Positions 33,620 through 42,886 of a stretch of DNA of 64,000 nucleotides are shown one piece after another; positions within the stretch are counted from its first letter, which is position 1, and each line of letters opens with the position of its first letter. Below the pieces are notes generated by a model. That model saw only the letters and a list, made by a program, of their open reading frames with translations. It did not search any database and was not told the DNA's origin. The stretch covers positions 1 to 64,000 of the forward strand of contig JAGFJO010000154.1 of the NCBI GenBank assembly GCA_024102635.1, read 5' to 3'. This DNA is from Deltaproteobacteria bacterium (GTDB lineage Bacteria > Bdellovibrionota_C > UBA2361 > JAGFJO01). The position numbers and the translations under genes are program-made.

Positions 33620-34837
33620 ATGAATAAACTCTCCGTAGAAAAGCTCGATGTCAAAGGAAAGCGCGTCCTTACGCGAGTTGACTTCAATGTCCCCATTAAG
33701 GAAGGCGTTGTGGCCGACGACACCCGCATCCGCGAGTCTCTGCCGACGATCCGTAATATTATTGAGCGCGGAGGAAAGCTCATACTAATGAGCCACCTTG
33801 GCAGGCCTGGGGGAAATGTTGATGCGAAACTCTCGCTGAAACCGGTGGCCGCTTGCCTTGAAAAGCTTCTGGGAAAAAGCGTGTCCTTTGTAGGTGACTG
33901 CGTGGGTGAAACTGTAAAACAGATCGCGTCGGAGCTAAAACCGGGCGATGTCCTCCTTCTTGAGAACGTACGCTTTCATCCAGAGGAAGAGCTGCTGCAC
34001 AAGTATGCCAAGCAGGACGAAGCGACTAAGAACCGCATCGATGATTTCGTGAGGGCTTTGGCCTCGCTTGGCGACGTTTACGTTAACGACGCATTTGGAA
34101 CGGCGCACCGTGCTCACGCCTCCACTCAAGGCGTAACAAAGTACTTTTCGCAGAATGCTGCGGGACTCCTTATGCAAAAGGAGATCGAATATTTAAGCCG
34201 GGCACTTGAGAATCCGGAGCGGCCATTCGTTGCGATTCTGGGAGGCGCCAAAGTATCGGACAAGATAAAGGTGGTGACTCACCTTCTTGAGAAAGTCGAT
34301 GCGCTGCTAATAGGCGGAGCCATGGCTTACACCTTTCTTAAGTCTCAGGGAAAGCCGGTCGGCAAGAGTTTGGTAGAAGAGGATCAGCTTCAAGTTGCAG
34401 CCGCCACTCTCGAGAAAGCGTCAAAGCTCGGCAAAAAGCTGCTGCTTCCTGTCGACCACCTGGTTGCAGCCCAGTTTGAAGCAGAAACGCCCGCTGCAAT
34501 CGTAGAAGTCATTCCCGATGATATGATGGGGCTGGATATCGGGCCCAGAACTGTACAACTTTATTCGGACGAGATTAAGAAGGCCAGAACCGTCGTCTGG
34601 AATGGCCCTATGGGCGTGTTCGAGAAAAGCGCCTTCGCGAATGGAACTTTTGAGATCGCAAAAGCTCTTGCGGCAAGCGGTGCCCTCTCGATTGTCGGCG
34701 GCGGAGATTCCGTCTCGGCGGTGAAAAAGTCAGGGGTATCGGACAGAGTAAGTCATATCTCGACCGGAGGTGGTGCCAGTCTCGAGCTCTTGGAGGGAAA
34801 GGAACTTCCCGGCCTCACCTCATTAACCGAAGCATAA
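33620..34837 (+). CDS. pgk: Phosphoglycerate kinase
   Basis: Moves phosphate from 1,3-bisphosphoglycerate to ADP in glycolysis, and the reverse in gluconeogenesis. The 405-residue protein begins DVKGKRVLTRVDFNVPIKEG (substrate Arg/Asp region), with HLGRPGG near 57. The nucleotide half contains LGGAKVSDKI, GGAMAYTFL, VWNGPMGVFE and the closing GGGDSVSAVKKSG...HISTGGGASLELLEG. Every family block is intact. I chose the ATG at 33620; a GTG at 33611 would add three residues. gap and tpiA are not adjacent. nadA follows after 13 bases. Confidence 0.97.
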   Translation: MNKLSVEKLDVKGKRVLTRVDFNVPIKEGVVADDTRIRESLPTIRNIIERGGKLILMSHLGRPGGNVDAKLSLKPVAACLEKLLGKSVSFVGDCVGETVKQIASELKPGDVLLLENVRFHPEEELLHKYAKQDEATKNRIDDFVRALASLGDVYVNDAFGTAHRAHASTQGVTKYFSQNAAGLLMQKEIEYLSRALENPERPFVAILGGAKVSDKIKVVTHLLEKVDALLIGGAMAYTFLKSQGKPVGKSLVEEDQLQVAAATLEKASKLGKKLLLPVDHLVAAQFEAETPAAIVEVIPDDMMGLDIGPRTVQLYSDEIKKARTVVWNGPMGVFEKSAFANGTFEIAKALAASGALSIVGGGDSVSAVKKSGVSDRVSHISTGGGASLELLEGKELPGLTSLTEA

Positions 34838-34850
34838 ATCTGGTAACACT

Positions 34851-35885
34851 ATGCCGCTTGTAGAAGATTCCATAGAAAAGACCTACTCCAGCATGAAGGA
34901 GAAGCTCCACAATGTGGTGCCTGATTTCGAGCTGCGTTACAAGGCCGAGCTGGTATATGAGATCAACCGCCGCAAGAAGGAACGTGGTGCGGTGATACTG
35001 GGTCACAACTACATGGAGCCTGCCCTATATCACACTGTTCCAGATTTCGTGGGTGATTCATTAGAGCTTGCAAGAAAGGCCGCAGAGACTACCTGCGACC
35101 CGATTATTTTTTGCGGCGTTCGATTTATGGCCGAAACGGCTAAGATACTAAATCCGGGCAGAACTGTCCTCCTGCCTGCAAGAGAAGCAGGATGTTCGCT
35201 TGCTGCCAGCATTACCGCTCAAGATGTTCGAGATCTACGAGCCAAGTATCCCGGGGTTCCGATAGTTACTTACATTAATACCTACGCCGATGTTAAGGCG
35301 GAGTGCGACGTCTGCTGCACTTCTGGCAATGCCGCTAAGATTGTACAGTCATTAGATAGCGATACCGTGATCTTCATTCCGGACGAGTATTTAGCGCGCA
35401 ATGTGGCGAAGGAGACCGGCAAAAAGATAATTCTTCCAAGCGAAAGCATGCAGGCAGAGCCCACCATTATCGGATGGACCGGCAAGTGCGAGGTGCATGA
35501 ACAATTCTCTCCAAGCGATATCAAGAACGTCCGGGAGCAGTTCCCGGAGGTAGTTGTTTTGGCGCATCCCGAGTGCAGCCCTGAAGTAACCGAGGCTTCC
35601 GACTTTACCGGCAGCACCTCCAAAATGATTCAATATGTGCGCGAGAAGCAAGCTCCTCATTTCCTGCTGCTCACTGAATGCAGCATGGCTGATAATATTA
35701 TGGCCGAAAACCCGGGTAAAGAGATGCTGCAACTTTGCAGCGTGCGCTGTCCTCACATGAACCAAATTACTTTAGAAGACACCCTCAACTCGCTAGTGAA
35801 CAACGAGTACATCATTGAGCTGCCGGAAAAGGTAATAAAAAAGGCACGGGTATCGCTTGATAGGATGCTCGAACTCTCGAATTAA
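34851..35885 (+). CDS. nadA: Quinolinate synthase A
   Basis: Condenses iminoaspartate with dihydroxyacetone phosphate to quinolinate in NAD synthesis, using a [4Fe-4S] cluster. The 344-residue protein has GHNYMEPALY and DFVGDSLEL near the start, FCGVRFMAETAKIL, REAGCSLA (C115), YINTYADVKAECDVCCTS, WTGKCEVHEQF (C213), AHPECSPEV, TECSMADN and a final CSVRCPHMNQ (C296/C300). Cluster ligands are most likely C115, C213 and C300 by position. The N-terminal ~25 residues have no homologue I recognise. nadB and nadC are not nearby. It probably shares a transcript with pgk. Confidence 0.95.
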   Translation: MPLVEDSIEKTYSSMKEKLHNVVPDFELRYKAELVYEINRRKKERGAVILGHNYMEPALYHTVPDFVGDSLELARKAAETTCDPIIFCGVRFMAETAKILNPGRTVLLPAREAGCSLAASITAQDVRDLRAKYPGVPIVTYINTYADVKAECDVCCTSGNAAKIVQSLDSDTVIFIPDEYLARNVAKETGKKIILPSESMQAEPTIIGWTGKCEVHEQFSPSDIKNVREQFPEVVVLAHPECSPEVTEASDFTGSTSKMIQYVREKQAPHFLLLTECSMADNIMAENPGKEMLQLCSVRCPHMNQITLEDTLNSLVNNEYIIELPEKVIKKARVSLDRMLELSN

Positions 35886-35930
35886 GTCGGCGGTCCTTTG
35901 CGGCACCCCTATAATTTAAATAAGAGAAAA

Positions 35931-36407
35931 TTAGTTGGAGAAACACTCCACTCTTAAAGGACATTTGGCCCTAAATTCTATTTCTTTGAGAAGCTCACTC
36001 TGCTTTTGCTTTTTCAAATCAGAGATCGCAAGCGTCCTTGCGGAGTAATAGTTATAGATCGAAAGAGAGAAGAAAAAGGCCAGCAGGATAATCGATATTT
36101 CACGGAGCGCCCGGTTTCCCCGGAAAAGCCCTGCAATCCAAAGGGACATTCCTATTGTAATGCCGGCAACGATGAAAGTTGTCGCAGCCCGTGACGTAAT
36201 GAATTCCATAATAAAGAATGGCCGATACATTTCGCAAAGCTGCGGCAGGCTTCCAAAGCCATGACTTAGCGCCCCCGGGCCGCCTACGCACTCAAAGACC
36301 ATGACGGAAATCGGCCCGGCACTTAAAAAGATTAGCGCCAGAAGGCAGATAACTAAGATTGTCAACTTTGCGAGGGCCTTATAAGCCTCCTCGACATCAA
36401 TTGCCAT
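35931..36407 (-). CDS. Hypothetical membrane protein with three spans
   Basis: A 158-residue protein with spans at about 15-35, 77-95 and 102-120 and a charged C-terminal tail (SDLKKQKQSELLKEIEFRAK). The loop after span 1 contains ECVGGPGALSHGF. I do not recognise a family. Its ATG lies inside the last codons of the upstream aminotransferase gene (11-base overlap, with GAGG in front), so the two are translationally coupled and probably work together or share regulation. Confidence 0.65.
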   Translation of the reverse strand: MAIDVEEAYKALAKLTILVICLLALIFLSAGPISVMVFECVGGPGALSHGFGSLPQLCEMYRPFFIMEFITSRAATTFIVAGITIGMSLWIAGLFRGNRALREISIILLAFFFSLSIYNYYSARTLAISDLKKQKQSELLKEIEFRAKCPLRVECFSN

Positions 36408-37581
36408 CTCGCCTCACTTTATCGAAGATCTCAAAAAATCGATCTATAGCATCATCATACAAAAACGCGTGCGGTGATAGCCTCAGTCCTCCGGCCCGCT
36501 CGCCGGCACACATCACCCCTTTAGTCCGAAGCTGCCTAGCAATCTCGCCGCTTCTTTCAATTTTAAACGTTACAATTGGGCTTTTTATCCCGTCAAAACC
36601 GTTTTCTCCTAAAGGAGAGAATCCTCGGCGGCTTATCTCCTCTATGCAGCGTCGTGACAATCGCATCGCTTCCGCCCAGATGTTTTCAATTCCGGTTTCA
36701 AGTAGCAGTCTTATGCTGGCGGCTCCCCCTAGAGCCGAAAGCAGCAGCGGAGAGCCCGGCTCATATCTTGCGTTGGTGCTTTTAAGCTCCTTGGCAGCGT
36801 CAAATTTCTCATCCACTTCACAGTAGCTCATTGCGCCGTAGTATATCGGTTCCAAGCGCGAAATGAGATCTTTCCTAATTGCAAGAAAGCCGAGCCCGAG
36901 AGGCCCACAGCACCACTTGTGTGTCCCGCCTGCCACTATGTCTACTCCTAGCTGACCCATATCGAAAGGCATTACTCCAAGCCCCTGAATCGCGTCAACC
37001 ATAAGGAGCGCACCCTTCTCTCTGCAGGTCTTTGAAAGCAGCGACAGATCGCTTACTGCCCCGCTCTGATACTGCACCCAGGAGACTGCGACAACCCGCG
37101 TGCGCTCATTTATTGCCGCCGCCATTCGCCCGCTATCGAGTGTGTAATCATGGTTCGATGAAACAGTGACCACTTTTGCCTTGGCTCTTTTGGCCGCCGC
37201 ATACCAGGGGTATGCATTGGAGGGATACTCCTGATCCCACAACAGTATTTCGTCTCCCTCGCTGAGCTTTATGCCCAAAGCAACCTGGCTGATAGCAGCT
37301 GCACAAGTATGAAAGAAAACTATCTGGCTTTCTGTGCATCCGACAAGTGCAGCGATGGTGCCCCGCGCCTCGCCGTTATAGCAGGAAAAAAGCTCCTGAT
37401 GTGAACTTTCACTGGCGTTGTACATCCGCTCACACGCATCTGCCACAGCTTGTTTCGCCTGCAAGGTTATCGGTGCGACTCCCGCATTGTTGAGAAAAAC
37501 CGTCCCGCAGCTAGAAAATGACTTTTTTAGGGCTTCAAGAGTGTCCATACCTCGCAAGGGTAGCATTAAGAAGCGATGCAC
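36397..37581 (-). CDS. Class V aminotransferase / cysteine desulfurase-like PLP enzyme
   Basis: A fold-type I PLP enzyme of 394 residues. FLNNAGVAPIT is the N-terminal signature of the group that includes selenocysteine lyase, isopenicillin-N epimerase and kynureninase relatives. VDAIQGLGVMPF supplies the PLP Asp and Gln (D196, Q199), and THKW the PLP lysine (K222). RLSPHAFLYDDAIDRF near the end is the phosphate-binding Arg region. There is no flexible-loop Cys as in SufS, so desulfurase activity is doubtful; epimerase or lyase chemistry is as likely. I chose the GTG at 37581: GAGGAGG lies six bases upstream, which no other in-frame start matches. Confidence 0.8.
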   Translation of the reverse strand: MHRFLMLPLRGMDTLEALKKSFSSCGTVFLNNAGVAPITLQAKQAVADACERMYNASESSHQELFSCYNGEARGTIAALVGCTESQIVFFHTCAAAISQVALGIKLSEGDEILLWDQEYPSNAYPWYAAAKRAKAKVVTVSSNHDYTLDSGRMAAAINERTRVVAVSWVQYQSGAVSDLSLLSKTCREKGALLMVDAIQGLGVMPFDMGQLGVDIVAGGTHKWCCGPLGLGFLAIRKDLISRLEPIYYGAMSYCEVDEKFDAAKELKSTNARYEPGSPLLLSALGGAASIRLLLETGIENIWAEAMRLSRRCIEEISRRGFSPLGENGFDGIKSPIVTFKIERSGEIARQLRTKGVMCAGERAGGLRLSPHAFLYDDAIDRFFEIFDKVRRDGN

Positions 37582-37631
37582 CGAAAGCCTCCTCGCTTGA
37601 CCGTACGATAGCGCAACGGGCAATTACAGCT

Positions 37632-39692
37632 CTAGGCGCTTTTTGCTGCCCGCTCGACCTTAGCTGCCGCAATTCTAGAGATAACCGTAAGAAGTTGCAC
37701 CGGCTCAAGCGGTTTGCGGAGATGGTATTGAAACCCTGCGCGCAGAGCCTTGGCCTGATCCTCAGGGCGCGCAAATGCAGTTACTGCAACGGCTGCTATA
37801 TCGCCATGAAATCGGAGGATCGCTTTAAGCATCTCATACCCATCTTGGTCGGGCATTCCGATATCACTTACTATAATATCAGGCTTGCTCTTATCTACCG
37901 CCCGGATCGCGTCCGCGGATGAGGATGCCAGAGTGACCTGGGCTCCATGATGTTTCAGCAGCCTTCCTATCATTTCACGAGAATCCGGATCGTCCTCGAC
38001 TATCAAGATCCGGAGACTTTCAAATGAAAAATTTAACGCAGGCTCTGATCGAGTTGCCCGGATGTGGGAAGCGACTTTAACCAATTCGGACGGAATCGGC
38101 AGTCTAATCGTAAAGGTGGCCCCGTAACCGATCCCGGGACTGCTTGCAGAGATCTCGCCGCCATGCAGGTTGACCAGGTCACGTGCAATTGAAAGGCCGA
38201 TTCCTAGACCACCGTGGCGGCGAGAAACCGACCCATCCGCTTGCACGAATCGCTCAAAAAGCCTTCCAACAAAATCAGGCTTAATTCCTTGCCCCGTGTC
38301 TGTTACCTGTGCCTCGACAAAGTTTTGAGATTGTCTCAGCCGTACTTTGATGGCTCCGCCGGGAGGGGTAAACTTAACGGCATTGGTTAGAAGATTCCAA
38401 AAAATCTGCTGCAGCCTATCAGGATCTCCGTTAATCTCAGGAAGCGTCGGCTGAATATCGGAAGAGATTGAGATCTGCTTTGCGGCAGCAAGAGGGCGGA
38501 TTGATTCTAATGCGGCACGAGCTATGGAGGAAGGGTTGATTCGCTCTATGTTAAGTCGCAATTTGCCCGAGAGCGCGCGGCTTGTATCTAAAAGATCTTC
38601 AATTAGCTGAGCTTGAAGTTTGGCGTTGCGCTCGATGGTGTCCAGTCCCTTGCTGAACTCTAACATACGAGGGTCCGCGCGCCGAAGCAGCTGTGCCCAT
38701 CCAAGAATTGCGTTAAGAGGTGTTCTCAGCTCATGTGAAAGCGTGGCAAAGAACTCATCTTTCAGGCGGTTGGCCTGTTCCGCCTCGCTTCTTGCACTGC
38801 GTTCGCTGGAAAGTAAATGTAGACGCTCACGATCTATAGCATCAAGCTCTCTGCTGCTTGCCCAAACCAGTCCCGCAAATATTAGCACTGATGCTAATAT
38901 TAAACAGGAGCGTCCAAAAGGAGCGTCAAAAAGGCCGGCTTCTTGTCCGAGCGCCGTCAAAACCCCGAACACCAACGGAAGGATCAAAGCCGGCAACATC
39001 AGACGCCGAAGCAATACTCCCCCTGCCGTCTTAGAAGTGAGCTGAGCCACAAGTACGCTGCCACGCGCTGATAGAGCTATCGAGAACCCTAACATAAGCA
39101 GAGCTAGGGCTGTAGGCAGTGCAATTCCGGTATAGCGCGCTAACCCGTAAAGCTCTCTGGCGCCGGAAACGTAACCGACTACAGAGAGGAGGGAAATTGC
39201 TGCAACAAGCAGACCAAGAACCGAGCCGGCATTTTGCGCGATGCGTCCCCTATGAGATAGTAAGAGGATCGCAAGACCAGCCAGCATAAGGCAGCTTGAA
39301 CCGGGAGGTCCCATCCTATTAGGACTTGCGGTTGCTGCCTGCCCGGCAGGCTCGGTGAAAAGTATCTGGTCGATCCCTAAATTCCAGCCAAAAATGTGCT
39401 GACTTGAAGTCGCAGCGCCAAGCATAAAGACCACGGCTGCGCATGCTTTTGCGATACGCTTAGCGCTCGCTGAAACGGGTGTTAGATGATGAAGAAGCGA
39501 GGCGCAACCTGCCAGTAAAAGTCCAACCCCCATATTAGCCTTGACCGTGATTCCGTCGGCCAGTGATCCTTTGAGGATTGGATCGTTGAAAATCCACCCC
39601 AAAAGAACAGTAAAGCCCATAACGGTTGCCGGTAGAGCAAACCAATAAGAGACCTGCCTAAGGCGGCCCCTGTTAGAAGTTATTTCGTCCAT
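37632..39692 (-). CDS. Hybrid sensor histidine kinase with membrane sensor domain
   Basis: A 686-residue two-component protein. About eight membrane spans fill residues 15-280 and form an integral-membrane sensor domain without a large periplasmic loop, so the signal is probably sensed in or at the membrane. A short coiled coil (285-312) leads to the HisKA dimerisation domain with H320 in LSHELRTPLN. The ATPase follows (N box FWNLLTNAVKF, G1 DTGQGI, G2 GGLGIGLSI). A C-terminal receiver (560-680) has ILIVEDD, the phospho-Asp D610 in IIVSDIGMPDQDG and the Lys in LRKPLEP. No separate output regulator is next to it, so the target is unknown. Confidence 0.93.
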   Translation of the reverse strand: MDEITSNRGRLRQVSYWFALPATVMGFTVLLGWIFNDPILKGSLADGITVKANMGVGLLLAGCASLLHHLTPVSASAKRIAKACAAVVFMLGAATSSQHIFGWNLGIDQILFTEPAGQAATASPNRMGPPGSSCLMLAGLAILLLSHRGRIAQNAGSVLGLLVAAISLLSVVGYVSGARELYGLARYTGIALPTALALLMLGFSIALSARGSVLVAQLTSKTAGGVLLRRLMLPALILPLVFGVLTALGQEAGLFDAPFGRSCLILASVLIFAGLVWASSRELDAIDRERLHLLSSERSARSEAEQANRLKDEFFATLSHELRTPLNAILGWAQLLRRADPRMLEFSKGLDTIERNAKLQAQLIEDLLDTSRALSGKLRLNIERINPSSIARAALESIRPLAAAKQISISSDIQPTLPEINGDPDRLQQIFWNLLTNAVKFTPPGGAIKVRLRQSQNFVEAQVTDTGQGIKPDFVGRLFERFVQADGSVSRRHGGLGIGLSIARDLVNLHGGEISASSPGIGYGATFTIRLPIPSELVKVASHIRATRSEPALNFSFESLRILIVEDDPDSREMIGRLLKHHGAQVTLASSSADAIRAVDKSKPDIIVSDIGMPDQDGYEMLKAILRFHGDIAAVAVTAFARPEDQAKALRAGFQYHLRKPLEPVQLLTVISRIAAAKVERAAKSA

Positions 39693-39707
39693 AAAACAGA
39701 ACGCGAA

Positions 39708-41675
39708 CTAATACGTTACCTCTTGCTCCTTTGTCCTAATTTTGTTGGCGCCGTGAGCGATCTCGTCAACCACCCCGGGATCCGCCAAGGTAGTTATATC
39801 CCCAAGCTCGTCCTCTTGCCCGGCTGCAATCTTTCGTAGAATGCGCCGCATGATTTTGCCTGAGCGGGTTTTCGGAAGGCCGGCCACGAACTGCACGATG
39901 TCAGGAGTAGCTATAGGTCCGATTACCCGCCGCACCGCATCAACTATTTGTTGTTCCGTTTCTTGAGCCGGCCTCTGCCCCTCTTTTAGTATACAAAACG
40001 CATATATCCCTATGCCCTTTATCTCATGCGGCATTCCCACGACAGCAGCTTCTGCCACTACTCCGGACTGAACTATGGCGCTCTCTATCTCTGCCGTTCC
40101 GAGCCTATGGCCCGAAACGTTAAGCACATCGTCTACCCGCCCGGTAATCCAGTAAAAGCCGTCAGGGTCGCGCACGCAGGCGTCTCCGGTCAAATACATT
40201 CCCGGGATCTCTTTGAAATAGGTATCAAAGAAACGTTGATGATCGCCGTAGACGCTACGCATCTGACCGGGCCAGGGAAACTTAATGCAAAGCCTTCCTT
40301 TAACTCCGTTTCCCTCGATCTCACGTCCGTTTTGGTCAACTACCGCGGGCTGCACTCCAAAAAAAGGCAAAGTGGCAGACCCGGGCTTCAGCTTCGTAGC
40401 TCCAGGTAGTGCCGAAATAAGAATTCCTCCGGTCTCTGTCTGCCACCAGGTGTCGACAAGGGCGCATTTTCCTTTACCGACCCTGTTAAAATACCACAGC
40501 CATGCGTCACGATTGATAGGCTCTCCAACGCTCCCCAACACACGAAGGGATGAGAGCTCGTATTTATCGACCAGCGCATCCCCTTCCTTAGCAACTGCCC
40601 GGATAGCAGTCGGCGCAGTGTAGAAGATATTAACCTTATGCCGCTCAATCACATCCCAGTATCGGCCCGCATCAGGATAGGTAGGAATGCTCTCGAACAT
40701 CACTGTAGTGGCGCCATTAGCCAGCGGGCCGTACACAATGTAGGAGTGCCCGGTCACCCAACCGATGTCGGCAGCACAGAAATAAATCTCACCCTCCTGG
40801 TAGTCGAAAACATACTTGTGGGTAAAACTGGTGTACAGAAGATACCCGGCCTGAGTGTGCAGCACTCCTTTGGGCTTCCCTGTTGAGCCGGAGGTGTAAA
40901 GTATAAAAAGCGGATCCTCCGAGTCCATCGCCTCAGGGGGGCAGCTATTATCAACTTTAGCTAGCTCATCAGCGAGCCAGCTGTCGCGGCCTTCCTGCAT
41001 AGCGCAAGAAGCTGCCGTTCTCCTGTGCACTAGCACTGACTCGGCACAATCGACACCATCCAGAGCTTCATCAACGATCTTCTTAAGCGCTATCTTCTTG
41101 TTTCCGCGCAGCCCCTCATTTGCGGTTATTACCATCTTCGCATTGCAGTCGAGCACCCGGTCGCGAATAGAATCTGCCGAAAAGCCCGCGAAGATCACCG
41201 AATGGATTGCGCCGATTCGCGCGCATGCCAGCATTGCAAAGGCAAGCTCAGGTACCATAGGCATGTAGATCGCTACCCGATCTCCTTTCTTAATCCCCTT
41301 TGCCTTGAGAACATTTGCAAAGCGGGAAACCGATTCAAGCATCTCGGCATAGGTTATGCGCCGCACATCTCCGGGCTCATTACCTTCCCAGATGATGGCG
41401 GTTTGGGCTCCCCGCTTCTCGACATGGCGGTCGATACAATTGAAAGAGACGTTTAGTTTACCGCCTAGAAACCACGCAATCTCCGCTTTGTGGTAGTCGT
41501 ACTCGAGCACCTTGGACCATGGTTCTATCCAAGTGAGGCTCTGCCGGGCCGCATCCGCCCAAAAGGTTTCAGGATTCTCCACTGAGGCGCGGTACATCTC
41601 ACTATACCGCTTCTCGTCACAATGAGCCGCTGCGGAAAAGTTATCGCGCAGATCGAAGATGTTTTCCGATGACAT
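39708..41675 (-). CDS. acs: Acetyl-CoA synthetase
   Basis: Makes acetyl-CoA from acetate, ATP and CoA through acetyl-AMP. The 655-residue enzyme has the AMP-forming core LYTSGSTGKPKGVLHT, VDTWWQTETGG, the hinge YLTGDACVRDPDGFYWITGRVDDVLNVSGHR and the acetylation site PKTRSGKIMRR. The N-terminal FNCIDRHV and KAEIAWFLGGKLNVSF segments are specific to true Acs rather than other ligases. GGGAG lies nine bases before the ATG. It follows the ketosynthase gene by 26 bases on the same strand and may share its transcript. Confidence 0.96.
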   Translation of the reverse strand: MSSENIFDLRDNFSAAAHCDEKRYSEMYRASVENPETFWADAARQSLTWIEPWSKVLEYDYHKAEIAWFLGGKLNVSFNCIDRHVEKRGAQTAIIWEGNEPGDVRRITYAEMLESVSRFANVLKAKGIKKGDRVAIYMPMVPELAFAMLACARIGAIHSVIFAGFSADSIRDRVLDCNAKMVITANEGLRGNKKIALKKIVDEALDGVDCAESVLVHRRTAASCAMQEGRDSWLADELAKVDNSCPPEAMDSEDPLFILYTSGSTGKPKGVLHTQAGYLLYTSFTHKYVFDYQEGEIYFCAADIGWVTGHSYIVYGPLANGATTVMFESIPTYPDAGRYWDVIERHKVNIFYTAPTAIRAVAKEGDALVDKYELSSLRVLGSVGEPINRDAWLWYFNRVGKGKCALVDTWWQTETGGILISALPGATKLKPGSATLPFFGVQPAVVDQNGREIEGNGVKGRLCIKFPWPGQMRSVYGDHQRFFDTYFKEIPGMYLTGDACVRDPDGFYWITGRVDDVLNVSGHRLGTAEIESAIVQSGVVAEAAVVGMPHEIKGIGIYAFCILKEGQRPAQETEQQIVDAVRRVIGPIATPDIVQFVAGLPKTRSGKIMRRILRKIAAGQEDELGDITTLADPGVVDEIAHGANKIRTKEQEVTY

Positions 41676-41701
41676 CCGGACAGACTCCCAAATGGTGTTA
41701 A

Positions 41702-42886
41702 TTATAGGCGCGCAATTATTGCGCTGCCGGCGTTGCCACCGAACCCGGCGGCATTTACCATAACCCGTTTTATCGGGCGAGATAAATTAGAAAATTTAGT
41801 CCTATAAGGAAATTCAACCGGCCGTGTACCATTAAGAAGTAATATTGCGTAATTTAGAGCCAAGCTTCCGGCGGCTCCGAAGGTGTGCCCTATGATCCAT
41901 TTGTTCGAGATCAACATGGGACGGCGATCTTCGCCGAAGACCTCTTCTATCGCCGCGAGTTCGGCCGTATCTCCAAACGGTGTACCAGGGGCGTGCATCA
42001 AGACGGCGTCTACCGAAGCGCTCCCTGCCATCTCAAGAGCCGCCCGCATAGCAGTCTGAAGGGCATCTCCTCGTTCCGATATCGAGGTGGGGCTGTCAAT
42101 GGTTTCGGAGGAGAGTCCTACACCTTCCACAATGATCTCTCCTTGCCCGGCTTCTTTAAGCTCAAGTGCATGAACGGCCGCCCCCTCACCAAGCACCATT
42201 CCGGTGCCTTGAGCCGGATCAGCCGCGCACGGCCTGCAAGGGAGCGGCCCACTTTCGGTCGCGTACACTTTCAGCGCCCGCATCTGAGAGATTGTAAAGC
42301 TCGTTAGCGGCGCCTCACTTCCTCCGACTAACGCCCGCCATACCATTCCGCTCCTTAGCCAAGCTACACCATTAGCTATCGCCTGAATTCCTGTGCTGCA
42401 CGTCACCGAGTGGCTAAGCGGCTGCCCGCAAAGCTTCAGATCCTGAAGCACCCAGCTTGCAACGTTACCAAGAGTAGTTGTTGGCGAAGCGAGCGGCGAC
42501 ATTTTGGAGCCGCGGCTCTCGACATGCATGCGGTGGTAGTGCTCGAAAAGTCCAGTTGAGCCGCGGGATGATCCGATATTTACAAGTACTGGACACTCTT
42601 CCTTCCGCCATCCTACCTGCTGAAGCGCTTGCCGCGCCGAGTAGATAGCCATCAGCACACTCCTATCAAGATCGGCGTAGCGAGGCTGCTCTGCCGCCAA
42701 GCGGGCAAGTGCAGTTTCACCTGAAGGCGAGAGCGGCGCCGCTTTACACTCCCTTCCTTCGATCTCGATGGTTCGAATCCTGGTTTCACCCGAGGTTAGG
42801 TTCTCGCGCTCTTCTTCCGATGTGCACCCGAGCGAAGAGATGGAACCAATGCCCTTCAGGACTATTCTCTTATTGTTTGCATTCAT
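41702..42886 (-). CDS. Beta-ketoacyl-ACP synthase family protein (FabF-like)
   Basis: A 394-residue thiolase-fold condensing enzyme. The active-site triad is complete: C163 in SVTCSTGIQAI, H298 in MHAPGTPFGD and H334 in IIGHTFGAAGS. The Cys block reads TCSTG rather than the usual TACAT, and several loops are shorter than in FabF, so it is a divergent member. Its ATG overlaps the bioA stop by four bases. A condensing enzyme fixed to bioA suggests a part in making the pimeloyl precursor of biotin, in the way BioZ (a FabH-type enzyme) does elsewhere, but that is inference. A 29-codon upstream extension would lie inside bioA and was not used. Confidence 0.82.
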   Translation of the reverse strand: MNANNKRIVLKGIGSISSLGCTSEEERENLTSGETRIRTIEIEGRECKAAPLSPSGETALARLAAEQPRYADLDRSVLMAIYSARQALQQVGWRKEECPVLVNIGSSRGSTGLFEHYHRMHVESRGSKMSPLASPTTTLGNVASWVLQDLKLCGQPLSHSVTCSTGIQAIANGVAWLRSGMVWRALVGGSEAPLTSFTISQMRALKVYATESGPLPCRPCAADPAQGTGMVLGEGAAVHALELKEAGQGEIIVEGVGLSSETIDSPTSISERGDALQTAMRAALEMAGSASVDAVLMHAPGTPFGDTAELAAIEEVFGEDRRPMLISNKWIIGHTFGAAGSLALNYAILLLNGTRPVEFPYRTKFSNLSRPIKRVMVNAAGFGGNAGSAIIARL

